DNA of 64,000 nucleotides from the NCBI RefSeq assembly GCF_002865645.1, contig NW_020194619.1, positions 1,586,442-1,650,441 on the forward strand, read 5' to 3'. A program made the translations under genes and the position numbers. Under the pieces are notes generated by a model, which saw nothing but the letters and a program-made list of their open reading frames with translations, was not told the origin of the DNA and searched no databases. This stretch comes from Hyaloscypha bicolor E. Its lineage: Eukaryota > Ascomycota > Leotiomycetes > Helotiales > Hyaloscyphaceae. Positions 22,532 through 34,600 of this stretch are shown piece after piece. The first letter of the stretch is position 1; every line of letters starts with the position of its first letter.

Positions 22532-23482
22532 ATGAAAGCTTATCTGTTGAGCGATTCAGACACGCAGCTCCAGCTCATCGACATTGAAAAGCCCAGCCCT
22601 TCTGCTGGAGAGGTACTTATTGAAGTCCAAGCTTGCGGGATATGTCATTCAGACTGTCACATCATCAATGGGTCCGGAGCAGCATGGGTTCAAAGACCAC
22701 GAATCCTCGGGCACGAGGTAGCTGGGAAGGTCGTCGCCTTAGGAGATGGGGTGCCAGAAGACCTTTTAGCGAAGAGAGTTGCAGTGGCCTTAGTCCCGCC
22801 AGCTACAGCAATCGGGCTTGATTTCGATGGAGGGTATGCGGAGTTCGCAGTGGCTCCGGTGAACACTCTCGTGCCTCTGCCTGAAAATGTTAGCTTTGCG
22901 CAAGCCGCTGTTGCGACGGATGCGGTGCTAACGGCTTACCATGCTGTAGTTGCTGAAGCTGGAGTCGGCGTTTTGACAACTGTTGCCATCATTGGCCTTG
23001 GTGGTCTGGGATCTATCGGTCTCAGAGTTGCGGCTCTTCAAGGCGCGACAGTCTTTGGCATCGACATTGACGAAAGCAAATTCGCGGCTGCTTACAAGAA
23101 TGGAGCGAAAAGTTGCTTTACCAGTCTTGCAATGGCTAAGGATGTCGTTTTCGATGTAGTCGTGGACTTTGCAGGAATGTCCGAAACCATGGTAGCTGCA
23201 CTGGGAGCTCTGAAGCGGGGAGGAAGGATCGTTCTTGTTGGGCTTGGATCGAAGGAGTTGACTTTACCCTCATTCCCCATCGTTTTCAAGAAGGTTGAAA
23301 TTAGGGGCTCGCTGGGAGGCACTAAGGCCGAATTGGTCACAGTGTTAGCTTTAATATCTGTTGGTAAACTCACGCCGGTTTTGGAAGAAGTCCCTTTTGG
23401 GAAGCTGACTGAAAGTCTTCATCGTTTGGGAGGAGGTAAGGTGGTCGGGAGGCTATTCACGAGGCCAAATCGGACAGAATAA
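22532..23482 (+). CDS. Zinc-type medium-chain dehydrogenase lacking the structural zinc loop
   Basis: An intronless gene of 316 aa. The N-terminal catalytic domain has ACGICHSDCH (catalytic Cys38) and GHEVAG (His61/Glu62), with ATDA in place of the third ligand region, as in 6-hydroxycyclohex-1-ene-carboxyl-CoA-dehydrogenase-like relatives. The nucleotide fold has GLGGLG and an acidic residue after the second strand (FGIDID), indicating NAD rather than NADP. Family members normally carry a Cys-x2-Cys-x2-Cys-x7-Cys structural zinc lobe before the TAIGLDFDGGYAEF segment. Here KRVAVALVPPATAIGLDFDGG runs across with about 20-25 residues missing and no intron visible. The protein is accordingly shorter than the usual about 340 aa. 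Activity and stability are uncertain. The gene is divergent from the MFS transporter. Confidence 0.85.
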   Translation: MKAYLLSDSDTQLQLIDIEKPSPSAGEVLIEVQACGICHSDCHIINGSGAAWVQRPRILGHEVAGKVVALGDGVPEDLLAKRVAVALVPPATAIGLDFDGGYAEFAVAPVNTLVPLPENVSFAQAAVATDAVLTAYHAVVAEAGVGVLTTVAIIGLGGLGSIGLRVAALQGATVFGIDIDESKFAAAYKNGAKSCFTSLAMAKDVVFDVVVDFAGMSETMVAALGALKRGGRIVLVGLGSKELTLPSFPIVFKKVEIRGSLGGTKAELVTVLALISVGKLTPVLEEVPFGKLTESLHRLGGGKVVGRLFTRPNRTE

Positions 23483-23618
23483 GCTGATGACATCCTGTAT
23501 ATCAATTCAACATATGAACTCATTTGAACTCACCATTCAAGAAACAACCATACACTGAAAAGACCCTTTGATTCCAGGGCATGCAGGGTAAGAATACGAT
23601 TTCAGAGACACGTCTAGC

Positions 23619-25063
23619 TTAGTGGGCATCTCCATCTAACAGCATCTGCTCTTCCTCTTCCTCAATGGTCGTCACCTCTCTCGCCCGTCTACTTTTCCTC
23701 GCAGTCGCCGCAACACTCGGTCTCCGACTGCCCCATTCCACCCACGCATTAGAAAGCTGATAGGCGCCGTGACATAACATGCCCGCAATAAATCCCACAC
23801 CATCATTTTTGAAAGCCAAAAGACCTCCAATCGTCATAAACATCACCATCCACCTTTCCTTTCTCTCTTCGTCTGACAAGATTTTCTGCTGTTTCAACCC
23901 AGATTGTTCTGGGGAAGTTGTGGGGTCAGAAGCCTCCCAAAGATCTCTGGCGCCGTAATTCAAGCTCTCGCCAACTTTCGCCAACTCCAATCCAGCTGCG
24001 AGGACCATGACGCCGAGTAAGCTTTTCGGATACTCGCGTAGACTCCCGACTAAGCTTTCGCCGAAAAGCAGACCGAGGATAATTTTGAAAAGGCCGAGAA
24101 GAATGATGCTTGACCCGCTTTTTGAGCCGAATCGGTATTGCGCTGCAAGGCCACCGGAGCCGTGGCAGACTGGCATTGCTCCAAACCAGCCGCCGATCAA
24201 GTTCATGAGGGCTACGCTGATGCCGATGGATGTGACGCTTGGTGTGGGAATGTGAGGCAGGAGGTCCGCAGAAAGGTAGCTGACTGCTATGATTGAGTTC
24301 AGAGTAGTAAGGGGTATTTGACCGAGGCCTGCATCCAAGGCTCCAGTCTTGAAGGCTGCCCAGTCTGGTACGAAAGTTCTTGGATGCCAGATTTTAAAAA
24401 AAGGCAAGTTGTATGATCCGACGATGATGAGAGAAAGGAAAAGGCCCAGGATGAAGGTGAGAAGAGCGTAGGGTACCTTTGGCGTTTTCTGAGTAAGGAG
24501 GAGCGCAATGAAAGCGAAGAGTGCCCATATCAGATTGTCGGCAAAGTTTGGAGTCGTCCAGCCAAGGGGTTGAAGAAGACTCGTGCCTGCTGATAGGACC
24601 AGCGAAAGTCCTGCTCCGACCTGGATGCCTTTGACGACTGGGGTTGGTATAACACGGGTGAACCATCTTAGCATACCAGTAACGCTGAATATGAACACAA
24701 ACCCCGCTGTTGTAAAACCAGCAGACACAGTCTCTTCAACTGAGAAGTTTCTTGCTATGGCTACCGCCGCGATTGCCTGTGACGGTTTAGCTCACGTGAC
24801 CTAGCTGTGGAGATCGGAACCCAGCCTACCTTCATAGGTTGCACGGGCAGTGGGATACCGAAGACCACACCGGTGAGGATATTCCATAGACCAGAGAAGA
24901 CCAAGGTTGTCGAGAGTGATATCGAGTTGTTGACTGCCAGAGCAATCATGAGTGGGAGCAGAGTACCAAGGTCTCCGAAAGATCCGGAGATCTCGGACAA
25001 AGGGGAGCTTCGGAAAGTAGCGACATTATTGGCATGAAGTCGCCGAAGTTGTGTGAAGGGCAT
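23619..25063 (-). CDS. Molybdate transporter, MOT1 family
   Basis: Two exons (24830-25063 and 23619-24776; GT-AG intron, phase 0) give 463 aa. The sequence has ISGSFGDLGTLLPLMIAL near the N-terminus and IPLPVQPMKAIAAVAI across the exon junction, the two signature motifs of MOT1 (MFS_MOT1/SulP-related) molybdate importers. About ten membrane segments follow, with GWFGAMPVCHGSGGLAAQYR in the second half. The C-terminus is a charged cytoplasmic tail with a run of glutamates. Molybdate is needed for Mo-cofactor enzymes such as nitrate reductase. The start ATG at 25063 precedes a short hydrophilic leader. The gene is divergent from the Mrc1 gene. Confidence 0.9.
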
Positions 25064-25536
25064 GGCAGTCTTGGAAGTGTATGAATTTGTATTGTTTGGA
25101 TGAGGATGATGATGTTGATATCGGAGGATACTTTGAGGAGGGCAAGGCTCGCAATCCGAAGGATGGCCGAATGAAGAGAATAAGATGCCAGTCTATTAAC
25201 ACATACAACTAAGAAGAAATCTAATCAACTGGGAAGAAACGAAGAGGCTATCATAGGGAATTTCGGAGAAGTAGAGATGTTTCACAGGATTGTGGTCATG
25301 AGGGCAAGTCGCTTACGAGTATAGGGCAATATAGAGAAGTAGGGGCGTGGAGCTATCATCCAGACACGTCCAAGTCGCGTCGACGCGCTCCAAGCAGCCA
25401 CAAACTACAAACTACGTTCCCAAGCCTCCGCGATTTCACACGCCAACGCCATGACTATTCTTTGACATGAATACCTGACACTTTTATGGACAGTCTGTAT
25501 TGGTTTCAAATACACATTCTACCAAAATAACCCACA
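25064..25536. other. Divergent promoter region of MOT1 (-) and MRC1 (+)
   Basis: 473 bp between two start codons on opposite strands. Apart from the G+C-rich palindrome annotated separately, no further site was recognised. Confidence 0.5.
25375..25387. promoter_or_regulatory. MCB/MBF-like palindrome upstream of MRC1
   Basis: CGCGTCGACGCG (25376-25387) is a perfect 12-bp palindrome about 150 bp before the Mrc1 start codon. With the preceding T it contains TCGCGT, a match to WCGCGW, the core bound by MBF-type G1/S regulators of replication genes in fungi. Function is inferred from the motif and the gene it precedes. Confidence 0.4.
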
Positions 25537-28500
25537 ATGGCGTCCTCGAGAGAATCCTCGCCGGCGAGCGAAGGTGGCACCTCGTCCCCAGCTCAATTGA
25601 CTCCCAATTCGAAGGTCAAGGCCATGCTGGCTGCTTTCGATAACGACTCGGACGACGAGAGTGTTTCCGGTTCTGCAAGAACCAGATTATTGTCATCAAT
25701 CGCGAAAACAACCAGTGATTCCACCGAAACTGCGAAGACACACGAAGCGGCTACAGCAGATACTTCGCATAGCACGGCACAAGAGGATACTGAAGATGAC
25801 GACGACGAGGAAATTGTGCGGCCAAAAGGACGGATGGCTGTTAGGACGCTGGCAGACAAGAAGTCTGAAGAGGACAAGCCAGCTGTAGACGGCGCGCGAG
25901 AAAGAGTCAGAAAGATGCTTATGGCCAAGACCAAATCACCCGAACCTGCGGCGAATGCTGAAAATGAAGCTGGGAGTGATGAAGAAGAGGTACCTGTTGC
26001 ATCACGAAAACGAAAGATCCGCGTTCCAAGACGCGAAACTCCTCCCAAGTCGAGTCCAGCCAGAACAGCCGCATCACCGGACCTCTTCGTCTCACCTCGG
26101 CCGGACAAAGCCACCACCCCTTCTGGCGATGCGCCAGACAGCGACGACTTACCGGAGGTAGGAAATGATAGGTTCATGGCTCTCGTGGCGAAGAAACGCG
26201 AGGAACGTCTTGCTAGAGAAGCGAAATTGGCGAAGGAGAAGGCGAAGAAGGCTGCGGAACGGAAAAAGTACTCTTCTCTCTTGGAGAAAGACGACCAGTT
26301 CGACGATAGTGATGAAAATGTCGAACGACGCCTCACTCAGCAGGCACGCCCTACTCGGAAGGCAAGCAAAAAGGCCCAAGAGGAAATACTGCGAGAGACG
26401 CAACGATTAAGTCGGAATCAACAATTGGCTCACAATGCTACCACAAAGAAGAAAGTTACGAAGGCAAGCTTATTAGCAAAGTTCAATTACAAACCTGCCA
26501 GGCATGTCGAAGAAATATCAGATCCTATTCGTCCAACCAGCTCGAGTTCTGCTGCCGCACCACACTCTGATGTGGAAATGAAGGAGACCCCGCCAACTTC
26601 TCCTGCATCCCCCGCAGAAAACGGCACGAAGCTGAATGCTCCAACAACCCTGCACCAAGTCCAGCAGCAAGTGGATGGCGCTGATAATTTGCCCACTTTT
26701 GAAGAGAAGCTAACGAAGCTGTCTTCATCTCTGCCACCACAGTTGGATAAAGGGAAAGGAAAGGCGATCGAGGAACCCACCCCAGACCCCGATGTTTTCA
26801 AGAGGCCATTGTTCAAGCAGCGGCCGATTCGAGTCCGACCACCAAAAGCCGCAGATAGGAAGGTGTTCCCAATGGACGACTCAGACAGCGATCTTGAGAT
26901 TGTCACTGAAACCCCTGTTCTTAAGAAGAAGCTGGAGTCTTTCTTTGATCAGGCACCTGCTAAGGTGGAGAAGGAATCACGCCCCATTCATGTTCTCCGC
27001 ATGTTGTCCATGAGGTCCCCAGAAATGCCGAAAACAGGCCGCACCAAGAAGCCATCGATGACCACAACAGAACTTCAACTTTCTTTGCAACAACGTGCTA
27101 GACAACAAGCTGCGAGAGAGAGAGAGGAGAGGCTGCAAGCTTTGAGGGATAAAGGCGTCATTGTTCAGACAGCCGAAGAACGAGAAAGGGATATGGCCGA
27201 TGTCGATGATATTCTTGCTCGAGCTCGGCGTGAGGACGAAGAGCTGATGAAGCGAGAGAAAGCGGCTGCGAAAAAGGCACGCAAAGAAAATGGCGAGGTG
27301 GATCCCTTGGGAGATAGCAGTGACGATGAGGATTGGGAAGAAGGGAAAGAGGACATTCCGGAAGAACTTTCCGTCTCCGGTTCAGAAGACGAGAACAGCG
27401 GCGAAGAAGAGGACGAGGATGCAGAGGATGAGATGGTGATGGATGGCGAGGATGCCCCCTCAAATCCAATGTTTGACAATGAAGCGGACGAAAGCGAGAA
27501 CGAAGAGAGTGAAGCAGACTTATCTATTCATGAGGAGAATGCAGAGGATGGGGATGTGGATGAGGAGGACGAGGAACAAGAGCACTCACCGGTCAAACAG
27601 AAGCACCGTCGATCGCGAAATCCAAATGTGATCTCAGATGACGAAGATGAGGACAAAGAAAATATGGTCCAACCAACACCGCAACAACTTCGGACTGAGT
27701 CTCCCCTCCAGCTACGTACAGAGTCGCCCATGGCTCCAAATTCTGTTCTTCGATCTGCTACGAAGACTTTCATCCCTGGACTCACCGTGGCTGGCCCAGC
27801 AGGTCTTGGTCTCACACAGATCTTCGCGGGAACCATGGACGAAACTCAAATCGATCCCTTCGAAGATCCCCCCACTGGTCAGAACGGCACGGAACATGAT
27901 TCTTTGGCATTTTTGAGACAGATTCCTGGCCCCGAACTTCCACCCTTCGTTCCTACTTTGGCAGAAGACACGCAAGATGTCCACATGGACAATCCTTCTC
28001 AGCTCAGTCATGTTCCCGAGTCACAACCAAACGATTCGGAAACGCAAGGGATCGAACTCAACTTCTCCCAGTCACAGATTCACGGCTTCGACAGTCTTGT
28101 CCAAGGCACTCAGATGTCTCAATTCCCTGAAGCTACGCAAGATGTTGGATTTCAGCACATGACACCAATCAGAGGACGATTTGTTGACGGGCCTCCATCT
28201 ACAGTGGGCACCGTGAGGCTCGATCCTACAGCTGTTCCTGAAACCACCGAGGAGACTCCAATTGTTAAGAAGAAGGGAAAGCTTCGGCGAAGAGCTCAAG
28301 TCGCGGCCTTTTCGGATGACGAGGATGCTGCAGACCTAACTGAGCTGAATATCGAGGAGGATGAGTTTGACATTACTTCCAACGCGTTCGATGTCATGCG
28401 GAAAGCTTCCAAGAAGAAGATCGTGGTTGATGAGTTTGACAAAAAGAAAAGCAAGGCAAAGGAAATGGTCAACGAACAGGCCGAAGAGTCTGAGGACGAG

Positions 28501-29719
28501 TACGCTGGTTTAGGAGGTGCGAGCGATGACGAGGACGGCGAAGAAGATGATTATGTTAAAGGAATCATTGATGATGAAGGTGGAAAAGATGTAGATGAGA
28601 GAAAAATTGCTGCTTTCTATGCGTAAGTTCACCGCCTATAGTTCTTAATCTCTGCTAACACTTGGATTCAGTGATCGCGAAAGAGCAAACGACGAGAAGC
28701 AGGTAGAGAAGCTCTACAAGGACATCACGAACGGCATGCTGAGACGCAAACGCGGGGCTGACTATGACCTGTCAGACTCTGACGATGGTGGTGAAGCTCG
28801 AAAACGGATGAAACGCAAAGAGTTTGCCAAAATGCGCAAAGCTCTCTTGGCTGATGAGCGAATTGGCAAGATTGCTGAGAATCCCAAGAAACAAGCGTTC
28901 TTGCGAGCCATTGAGGATCGTGGTAGTGAGGATGAGATGGACTTCTTGGGGGATTTTGCGGAGCAGGAGGAAACTACCGATTCTCAATCTCAGGGAGAGG
29001 GATCACAGCATATCATTCCTGATAGTCAACCGACCGGCATGGGGCCACCAAAGCGAAAGAGCTCTGATGACTCTATAGAGACTGAGAGCAGACCTCCACC
29101 GCATCCTCGCCGAACGAAACCAGTAAAGAAGCCATCAAACCTTTCTGAGATCAGGGAGTCTCTCTCAAGCATAATCGAGGAGCCAAATTCCGCCGTCGCA
29201 CAAGTCGACTCAGGCTCCGAGACGGAAGACGAGCTAGAAATCGAAGGCGAAGAAGATTTAGGCTCACGCAAGGAGAAGGACAAAGAGAACCGAGACCCAT
29301 TCGCCCGTCGAAGAAAGAACGTCGCAATCATCGACCGCATCTCACTCAAGCGAGCCTCTTCCAGCAGCGTCTCCAACAGCACGCGTCTTGCGTTCGCAGC
29401 CTCTTCAACTACGCCGGGCTTCAAAGTCCCTCCGTTGTTGAGGCGCGCAACTACAAATAACAGTATTGCGTCTTCAACTAGTTCAAGTGTCAGTGGTGGG
29501 ATGTCTGGTACCGAGCGGATGGCTGGTGGATCGGGAGGTAGTGATGGGGTTAAGAGGGGGGGAGGGAAGAATAGTGGGGTGCATTATTTTGCGAGGGAGA
29601 GTGAGAGGAGGGCTGCGGTTGTGAAGACGGAGAAGAGAAGGGAACAAAAGTTGGTGAAAGGGGCGCAGGTGAGGAGGAAGGTGGTTGGTGGATTATTTGG
29701 GGGTGGAAAGTTTGAGTAG
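25537..29719 (+). CDS. MRC1: Mrc1/claspin-like replication checkpoint mediator
   Basis: Two exons (25537-28622 and 28672-29719) give about 1,377 aa, highly charged with many acidic runs and coiled-coil stretches. The central part (residues about 730-900) is dense in SQ and TQ dipeptides (GLTQIF, DETQID, DTQDV, ESQP, SETQG, FSQSQ, ATQDV), an SQ/TQ cluster like that phosphorylated by Mec1/ATR in yeast Mrc1. The segment from VDEFDKKKSKAKE through ERKIAAFYADRER and KLYKDITNG to MLRRKRGADYDLSDSDD is the conserved MRC1-like domain (PF09444), and the intron falls inside it. Mrc1 travels with the replication fork, links helicase and polymerase epsilon, and relays the checkpoint signal to Rad53/Cds1 (family knowledge). 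The start has good context (CACAATGG). Confidence 0.9.
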
Positions 29720-30512
29720 CTGCTTTTGTTCTGCTTGAAGTTGGGAGTTGGGAGTTAGGGTCATGGTTTGCATAGGGTTCTTGTGGGACTCTTTCTCGAA
29801 TGGATAGGGACTTTTATCTTCAAAATTGAGAGTGGATATTGCATTACACGGGGAGATATTTGTTGAACACGGGAAATGTACTGTACTTCGTGCAAAATAA
29901 ATCCCGGGTCAAGTTGGCTTCCTTCTCTGCCCTTCTCCCAAATTATCATTTCGTACCCACCCTCCCAATGCATGATCACCACAATCAGTTCTCCAAAAAG
30001 TTCCAAGACCAAGTTCCCATGCAGCTGTTTCTGTTATCCTGACCCTGCATTCAGGGTCGTCATCGCGCATCGTCAAGCGCCAGGGGTTGATGACAGGGGC
30101 CGCACGCGCCACCCGAAGCCAGGCGCGAGGACATCCTGTTACTTGCTTCAACTTCTTCTCTGACGACACATCTATTGGATGACAGTGGAGATCGACCAGA
30201 AGAGCACTCAATACAAGGCGTGCTCCGAGACGCGATTGTGGGAAGCGGATGAGACATGGGGATTGGCTTTTGAGGGACAAGGGAGGGATCCGGTTCTGGG
30301 GTGGAGGGGGAGGGGAGTACAAACTTGCAAGTCGCATGTTGGAGTTTGCTCTTCTTTATTTTATTATTCATTGCGATTATACTTCAGTACTTCATGACTG
30401 CTCGTCTTGTTTTCTGACTCAAACTCTTCCATTGATTTCCTCTGCACAATACAAATCCCAACCCTCTTCTCATCTGGGAGACACCAAGTGTTCGCTTCTC
30501 CTACCTCACAAA
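29720..30512. other. Intergenic, 793 bp
   Basis: 3' flank of MRC1 and 5' region of the membrane-protein gene. An ATG at 30249 is in frame with the next gene but would add about 88 residues without family character, so the start at 30513 was preferred. Confidence 0.45.
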
Positions 30513-31448
30513 ATGGGCCGCTCCAACACACTCCCCATATCTCGTCCTCAACCACAAGACAAAACCTACAGAGCACCAGCACGAAGCACAACAGCCCAGT
30601 CCCCACCCTCCTCCACGACCGCCTCAAAATTCCACAATGTCCTGCCTCACCTCCCCTTCCACACCTCCCACCCCTCCTCCTCCCCCCAACGCACATCCAC
30701 ACCTCCCCGTCCTGGGGCCCCTAACCGTCAAAACAGCGTACAGACACGCTACATGGACATGCTGCTCGCACTCGACACGATCCCACGGCTACACAACATC
30801 CTCGCCTCATTCTTCACCTGGATCCTGTTGGCGGGCTTCGTGATCTTCCCGGGAACATTCACCTCTTTGTCAACATCCGACAAAATAAACGGTAACCACA
30901 CCGCAGCCGAGGTGTTGAAGAGTATCAAGCACGTGCAGTTGCTGGTCATAGCTGTAGGTGTTGGGGGAGAAACCCTTTCCTATTACGGGCCGTTTCATGA
31001 CTTTATCCTAAGACAATGTCCTCTCCCGAAACAATCTTAATCTAGCAATGCTAACTCCCCCGTTACCCAGGGTGTTTGCTGCGGTATCGGTGCGGGAGGG
31101 ATGATTTGGCTGTGGTGGCGCTGGAGACAGAATTTCGTGTGGCTATTGAATAAGATCTTCATGCCGGGGTGCCTTAACTCACTCGCCGGCCTCATTTCCA
31201 CGCTCACGAATGTATATTCTCAGCAGGGTGGGTCATGGTCGATTACGGCTCGAGTGACGGCGATTGTGTCCGGTGCGATAATGGTGATTACGGGTTGTCT
31301 GTTTGTGATTTATAATTTTTGGGTTTTGGCGGGTGTTAAGAAGAGGCACGGACGGGAGATGGATCATGGGTATGAGGAGGAGGGGTTGAAAGAGAAGATT
31401 GGCAGAAAAATGAATGAGCCGGCGCTGGAGCCATCGAGTGTGGTTTAG
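30513..31448 (+). CDS. Conserved fungal four-helix membrane protein, unknown function
   Basis: Two exons (30513-30953, 31071-31448; intron 117 bp, phase 0) give 272 aa. Residues 1-80 are Ser/Pro/Thr-rich and likely disordered and cytoplasmic. RYMDMLLALDTIPRLHNIL then leads into four hydrophobic segments: ILASFFTWILLAGFVIF, LLVIAGVCCGIGAGGMIWLW, PGCLNSLAGLISTLTNVY and TAIVSGAIMVITGCLFVIYN. A charged tail (KKRHGREMDHGYEEEGLKEK) ends the protein. I recognise the overall type from other Pezizomycotina genomes but know no function. The start at 30513 has a good context (CAAAATGG). It converges with the Prp24 gene, with ends 170 bp apart. Confidence 0.75.
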
Positions 31449-31618
31449 ACGCTGGTGTCTCCTATTAGGCGGGTTGGTAAAGGGGAGGTGGATGGGCGTT
31501 TTACATGATACCAACACTGACTGTCATTGTCGATTTCCATTTCCATGGACAGATCGTTATTTGCAATCGCAAAAATAGAGAAAATTATTATTCTCGTAAT
31601 TTACAGCGGACATGCGAG

Positions 31619-34600
31619 CTATTGCGTTCCTCCCTTCACGAACATAGCCTTGAAATCAGCATTGCTCTTCGGCTTCTTATTCTCATTCCCAGTTGTATTA
31701 ACACCCTCCTCCGAAGTAGCACTTGAGCTAGACGCCGCAGCAGTAGGCTTTGCAGAATATCCCAGTCCCCTCTTGATACCCAAGCCTCCTCGCCCACCTG
31801 GACCGGGTCGCCTAACCGGAGCACTGGGCTGTATGAATGCAGGCGGGGCTTTCTTGCCCTGTCCAGTCTGAATCCGATCACTCTTGATCTCCGGCTTCTC
31901 AGCAAATAAATCTTTCATTCCGCCTGTGCGAAGTTTGCGTCCCGGCGCAATTTCGTGGTTTTCCAGAGCAAGTGCTGCTTTGCCAGCTGATGCTGCATCG
32001 GCATACTCTACGATGGCACCTTGGTGGTCCGGCTTGAGCACTAATTTAACGATCTCGCCGTGAGTCTCTGCAAGAGCGCGAACTCGAGCATCATTGACCG
32101 TGTCTGGGATGTTCATTAGAGTGACGGTTCGATTCGTAATCTCCGTTCGAGATGGTGCATGCTGTGCATGAGTTTTCTGATAGCCTTCGGGTGCTGGAGA
32201 AGGCGACAAGACCGAATCACCATCTGCCTCCGGGGCTGGCGATGCTGATGATGCTTTTCCTAGGCTGGTAGCGGAGGATTTGAAATTCTTGCCAACAGAC
32301 ATCTCAACATTGAGAACCCTAGACTTCAGCTTCGTCTTATCAAGTTCCAGCGCGGCCGTTGCTTCCTCTTTCTTTTCGAAAGCAATAAAAGCGGCACCCT
32401 TGCTTGCACCTGTCAAAGTCTTCAGGATGTTGACTTTTTCAACCTTCCCATACTTCGAGAAAACTTCATTCAGATCCTCCTCGGTGAGGCCGGTGTCCAA
32501 ACTCGTGACGTGAATTTCTCGGCCTTCTGCCATGGCGCCTTCACGATCCTTTTTGTTGGCAGGGTCCGAGTACTTCGAAACAAGTTTGTAGACACCACCA
32601 AGTGGTTGACCATCAAGCTGTGTGGCAGCTGCGGCGGCCTCGACTGTTCTAAATGAAATGTAGACGAATCTTCGATGAGTATTAAACTTGAGACTTGGCC
32701 AACGAATACTAAAGATCTCACCGCAATCTTTGAAGAGCTTGCAGAGGTACGCATCATCGGCGGTAGGTGGAAAGTTCGTAACGTAGAGGGTCAGGCCTGT
32801 GCCAGGAGTGACCTGAATTTGCTTGTCGACGAAGTATTTGCCATCTCGTAGGAGAGCAGATTGCGCCTCTTCCGGTGTCTTAAACTCTATCAAAGCTGTA
32901 CTAGAAAGCTTGTCGGGCTCGGGCTTCAAAGTCATACTGTTGATATGACCGTACGCCTTGAAATATTGTCGAGTCTTGTTCTGGGTTACTTCAACTGGCA
33001 AATTCGTGACCAGAACCGTCGTATTCTCACGATCGCGTTTCAAATGCTGTTCGCGTAAAGCAGCCTGGTCTTCACTTTTCACCTTCTTTGAAGCAGCACC
33101 ATCAGTGTCTTCCGACTCTCGCTTCCTTTTTGATACACCGGATGGGGACTCGCCCTCGACGACCTCCTCAACTAGGACTTCGGGTTGAGCATACTGAGCA
33201 GCCTCATATTCACGTCTCTTTGCAACCTGTTTCGAGAGCTGGTGAACAGAATTGAGTGCATTCACTAGCCCGACCGCGTCCTCGTAATTATTGCAATGTC
33301 TGACGTAGACTTCCATCATCTTCTCTGGCCAATCTAACGTCTTCCGATGTATCGCCTGAATCAGTACTGCGGTGGCGTTCGCGGGCGGTGTGGTTGAAAC
33401 TCGAACGGTCATCTCCCAGACATAATATTGTTGCCAGAACTCGTAACTATCGGCGTGTGTCTTGACAAGTTTTCTCCAGATACCTCTTGCTTCCTCAAAT
33501 GAACCTTTTTGCGTAAGATGTTGGATGAAGATCCTCTCGATACGGAAAAGTGGGTCGCCTTTCCACTCCTTGCCATGCCGTCTTTTACCCCATTGTTGGA
33601 CATCTTCCAGCGCAGTGGGCAACCCCATCTCCGCCACGTCAACATCTTCATCGGTAGCTCCATCTACCATGGTAAGGCGTTTCAGATAGCCACTCCAAGC
33701 GATATAAAACTCGACCACACTGCCCATTCCATCACGATCCAAATCTCTCGTGTTTGTAGCCGCATGCTTGATCTGCTCCATAGTCGCGAAAGGCAAGTTC
33801 TCTACTTCGGCACAGAGAATATACCGGGACCAGAGAGTTCCTGACCAAGGACAGTGATTCGTGGCTCTCTGGATAACTGGCAGAATAGCAGGCAGTTGTG
33901 AGTCTTGAAGTTCTCTTCTCGAGGTCGATAGAAAGACTATGTAGTCATCCCAGACAGCGGAATCCAAGCCCAGGGTTGTGGATGATAATGCTCGTTCGAA
34001 AAGTGCGACACAGAGAATCAAGGGACTGGTAGGAACGCCTTTCTTGTTTCGTTTTGAAGCTTGGGCCAACTCCCATTCCAAGTAGCTTCTCATCTCAGAC
34101 CTCACGGCTTCCTCTTGACCAGACTCTACCGCCCTTTGGAGCTTCAGTTCGTGTGTTTCTCGGTGGCTGTAGAGGTCTTTCGCAGTCTTCGCCAGCTTCG
34201 TTGTCTCGACCATCGTAGCCTCCCAAGCAGCCTCTTTGTATTTCGAGATGAAAGTAGAAAACATTTGCGAGGTTTCATCCCACGCCGCTTGCGGTACCTG
34301 CAGACGATCGAGGAACAGCTGTTGGACACGTTCGATTTTCTGCTCGTCTGGGGATGCTGCAACCTGCTCCAGTTCGATCGACATCCATCTGTTCCATAGC
34401 TCGTGGCTGTCGCTCAGGCGGTATTGAGTTGCCTGGGCCCCTTGCTGCCATACATCTGTCGCAGTCTCGAGCGCGAACAGTTCTTGTCCAAGCATTTGTT
34501 CTTCCTCTGGCCAGCCCGCGTCGGCATTCTGGCAGTCGGTATGAAGGGACCAGACCCATTCACAATATGCCAGCCAAAGCTTGTTCGACCACGGCTCTGC

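Noticed and set aside
25593..26336. 247-codon serine-rich frame antisense to MRC1
   Set aside because: A by-product of the acidic, Glu/Asp/Lys-rich coding strand (antisense Ser/Phe/Leu); no start context or family.
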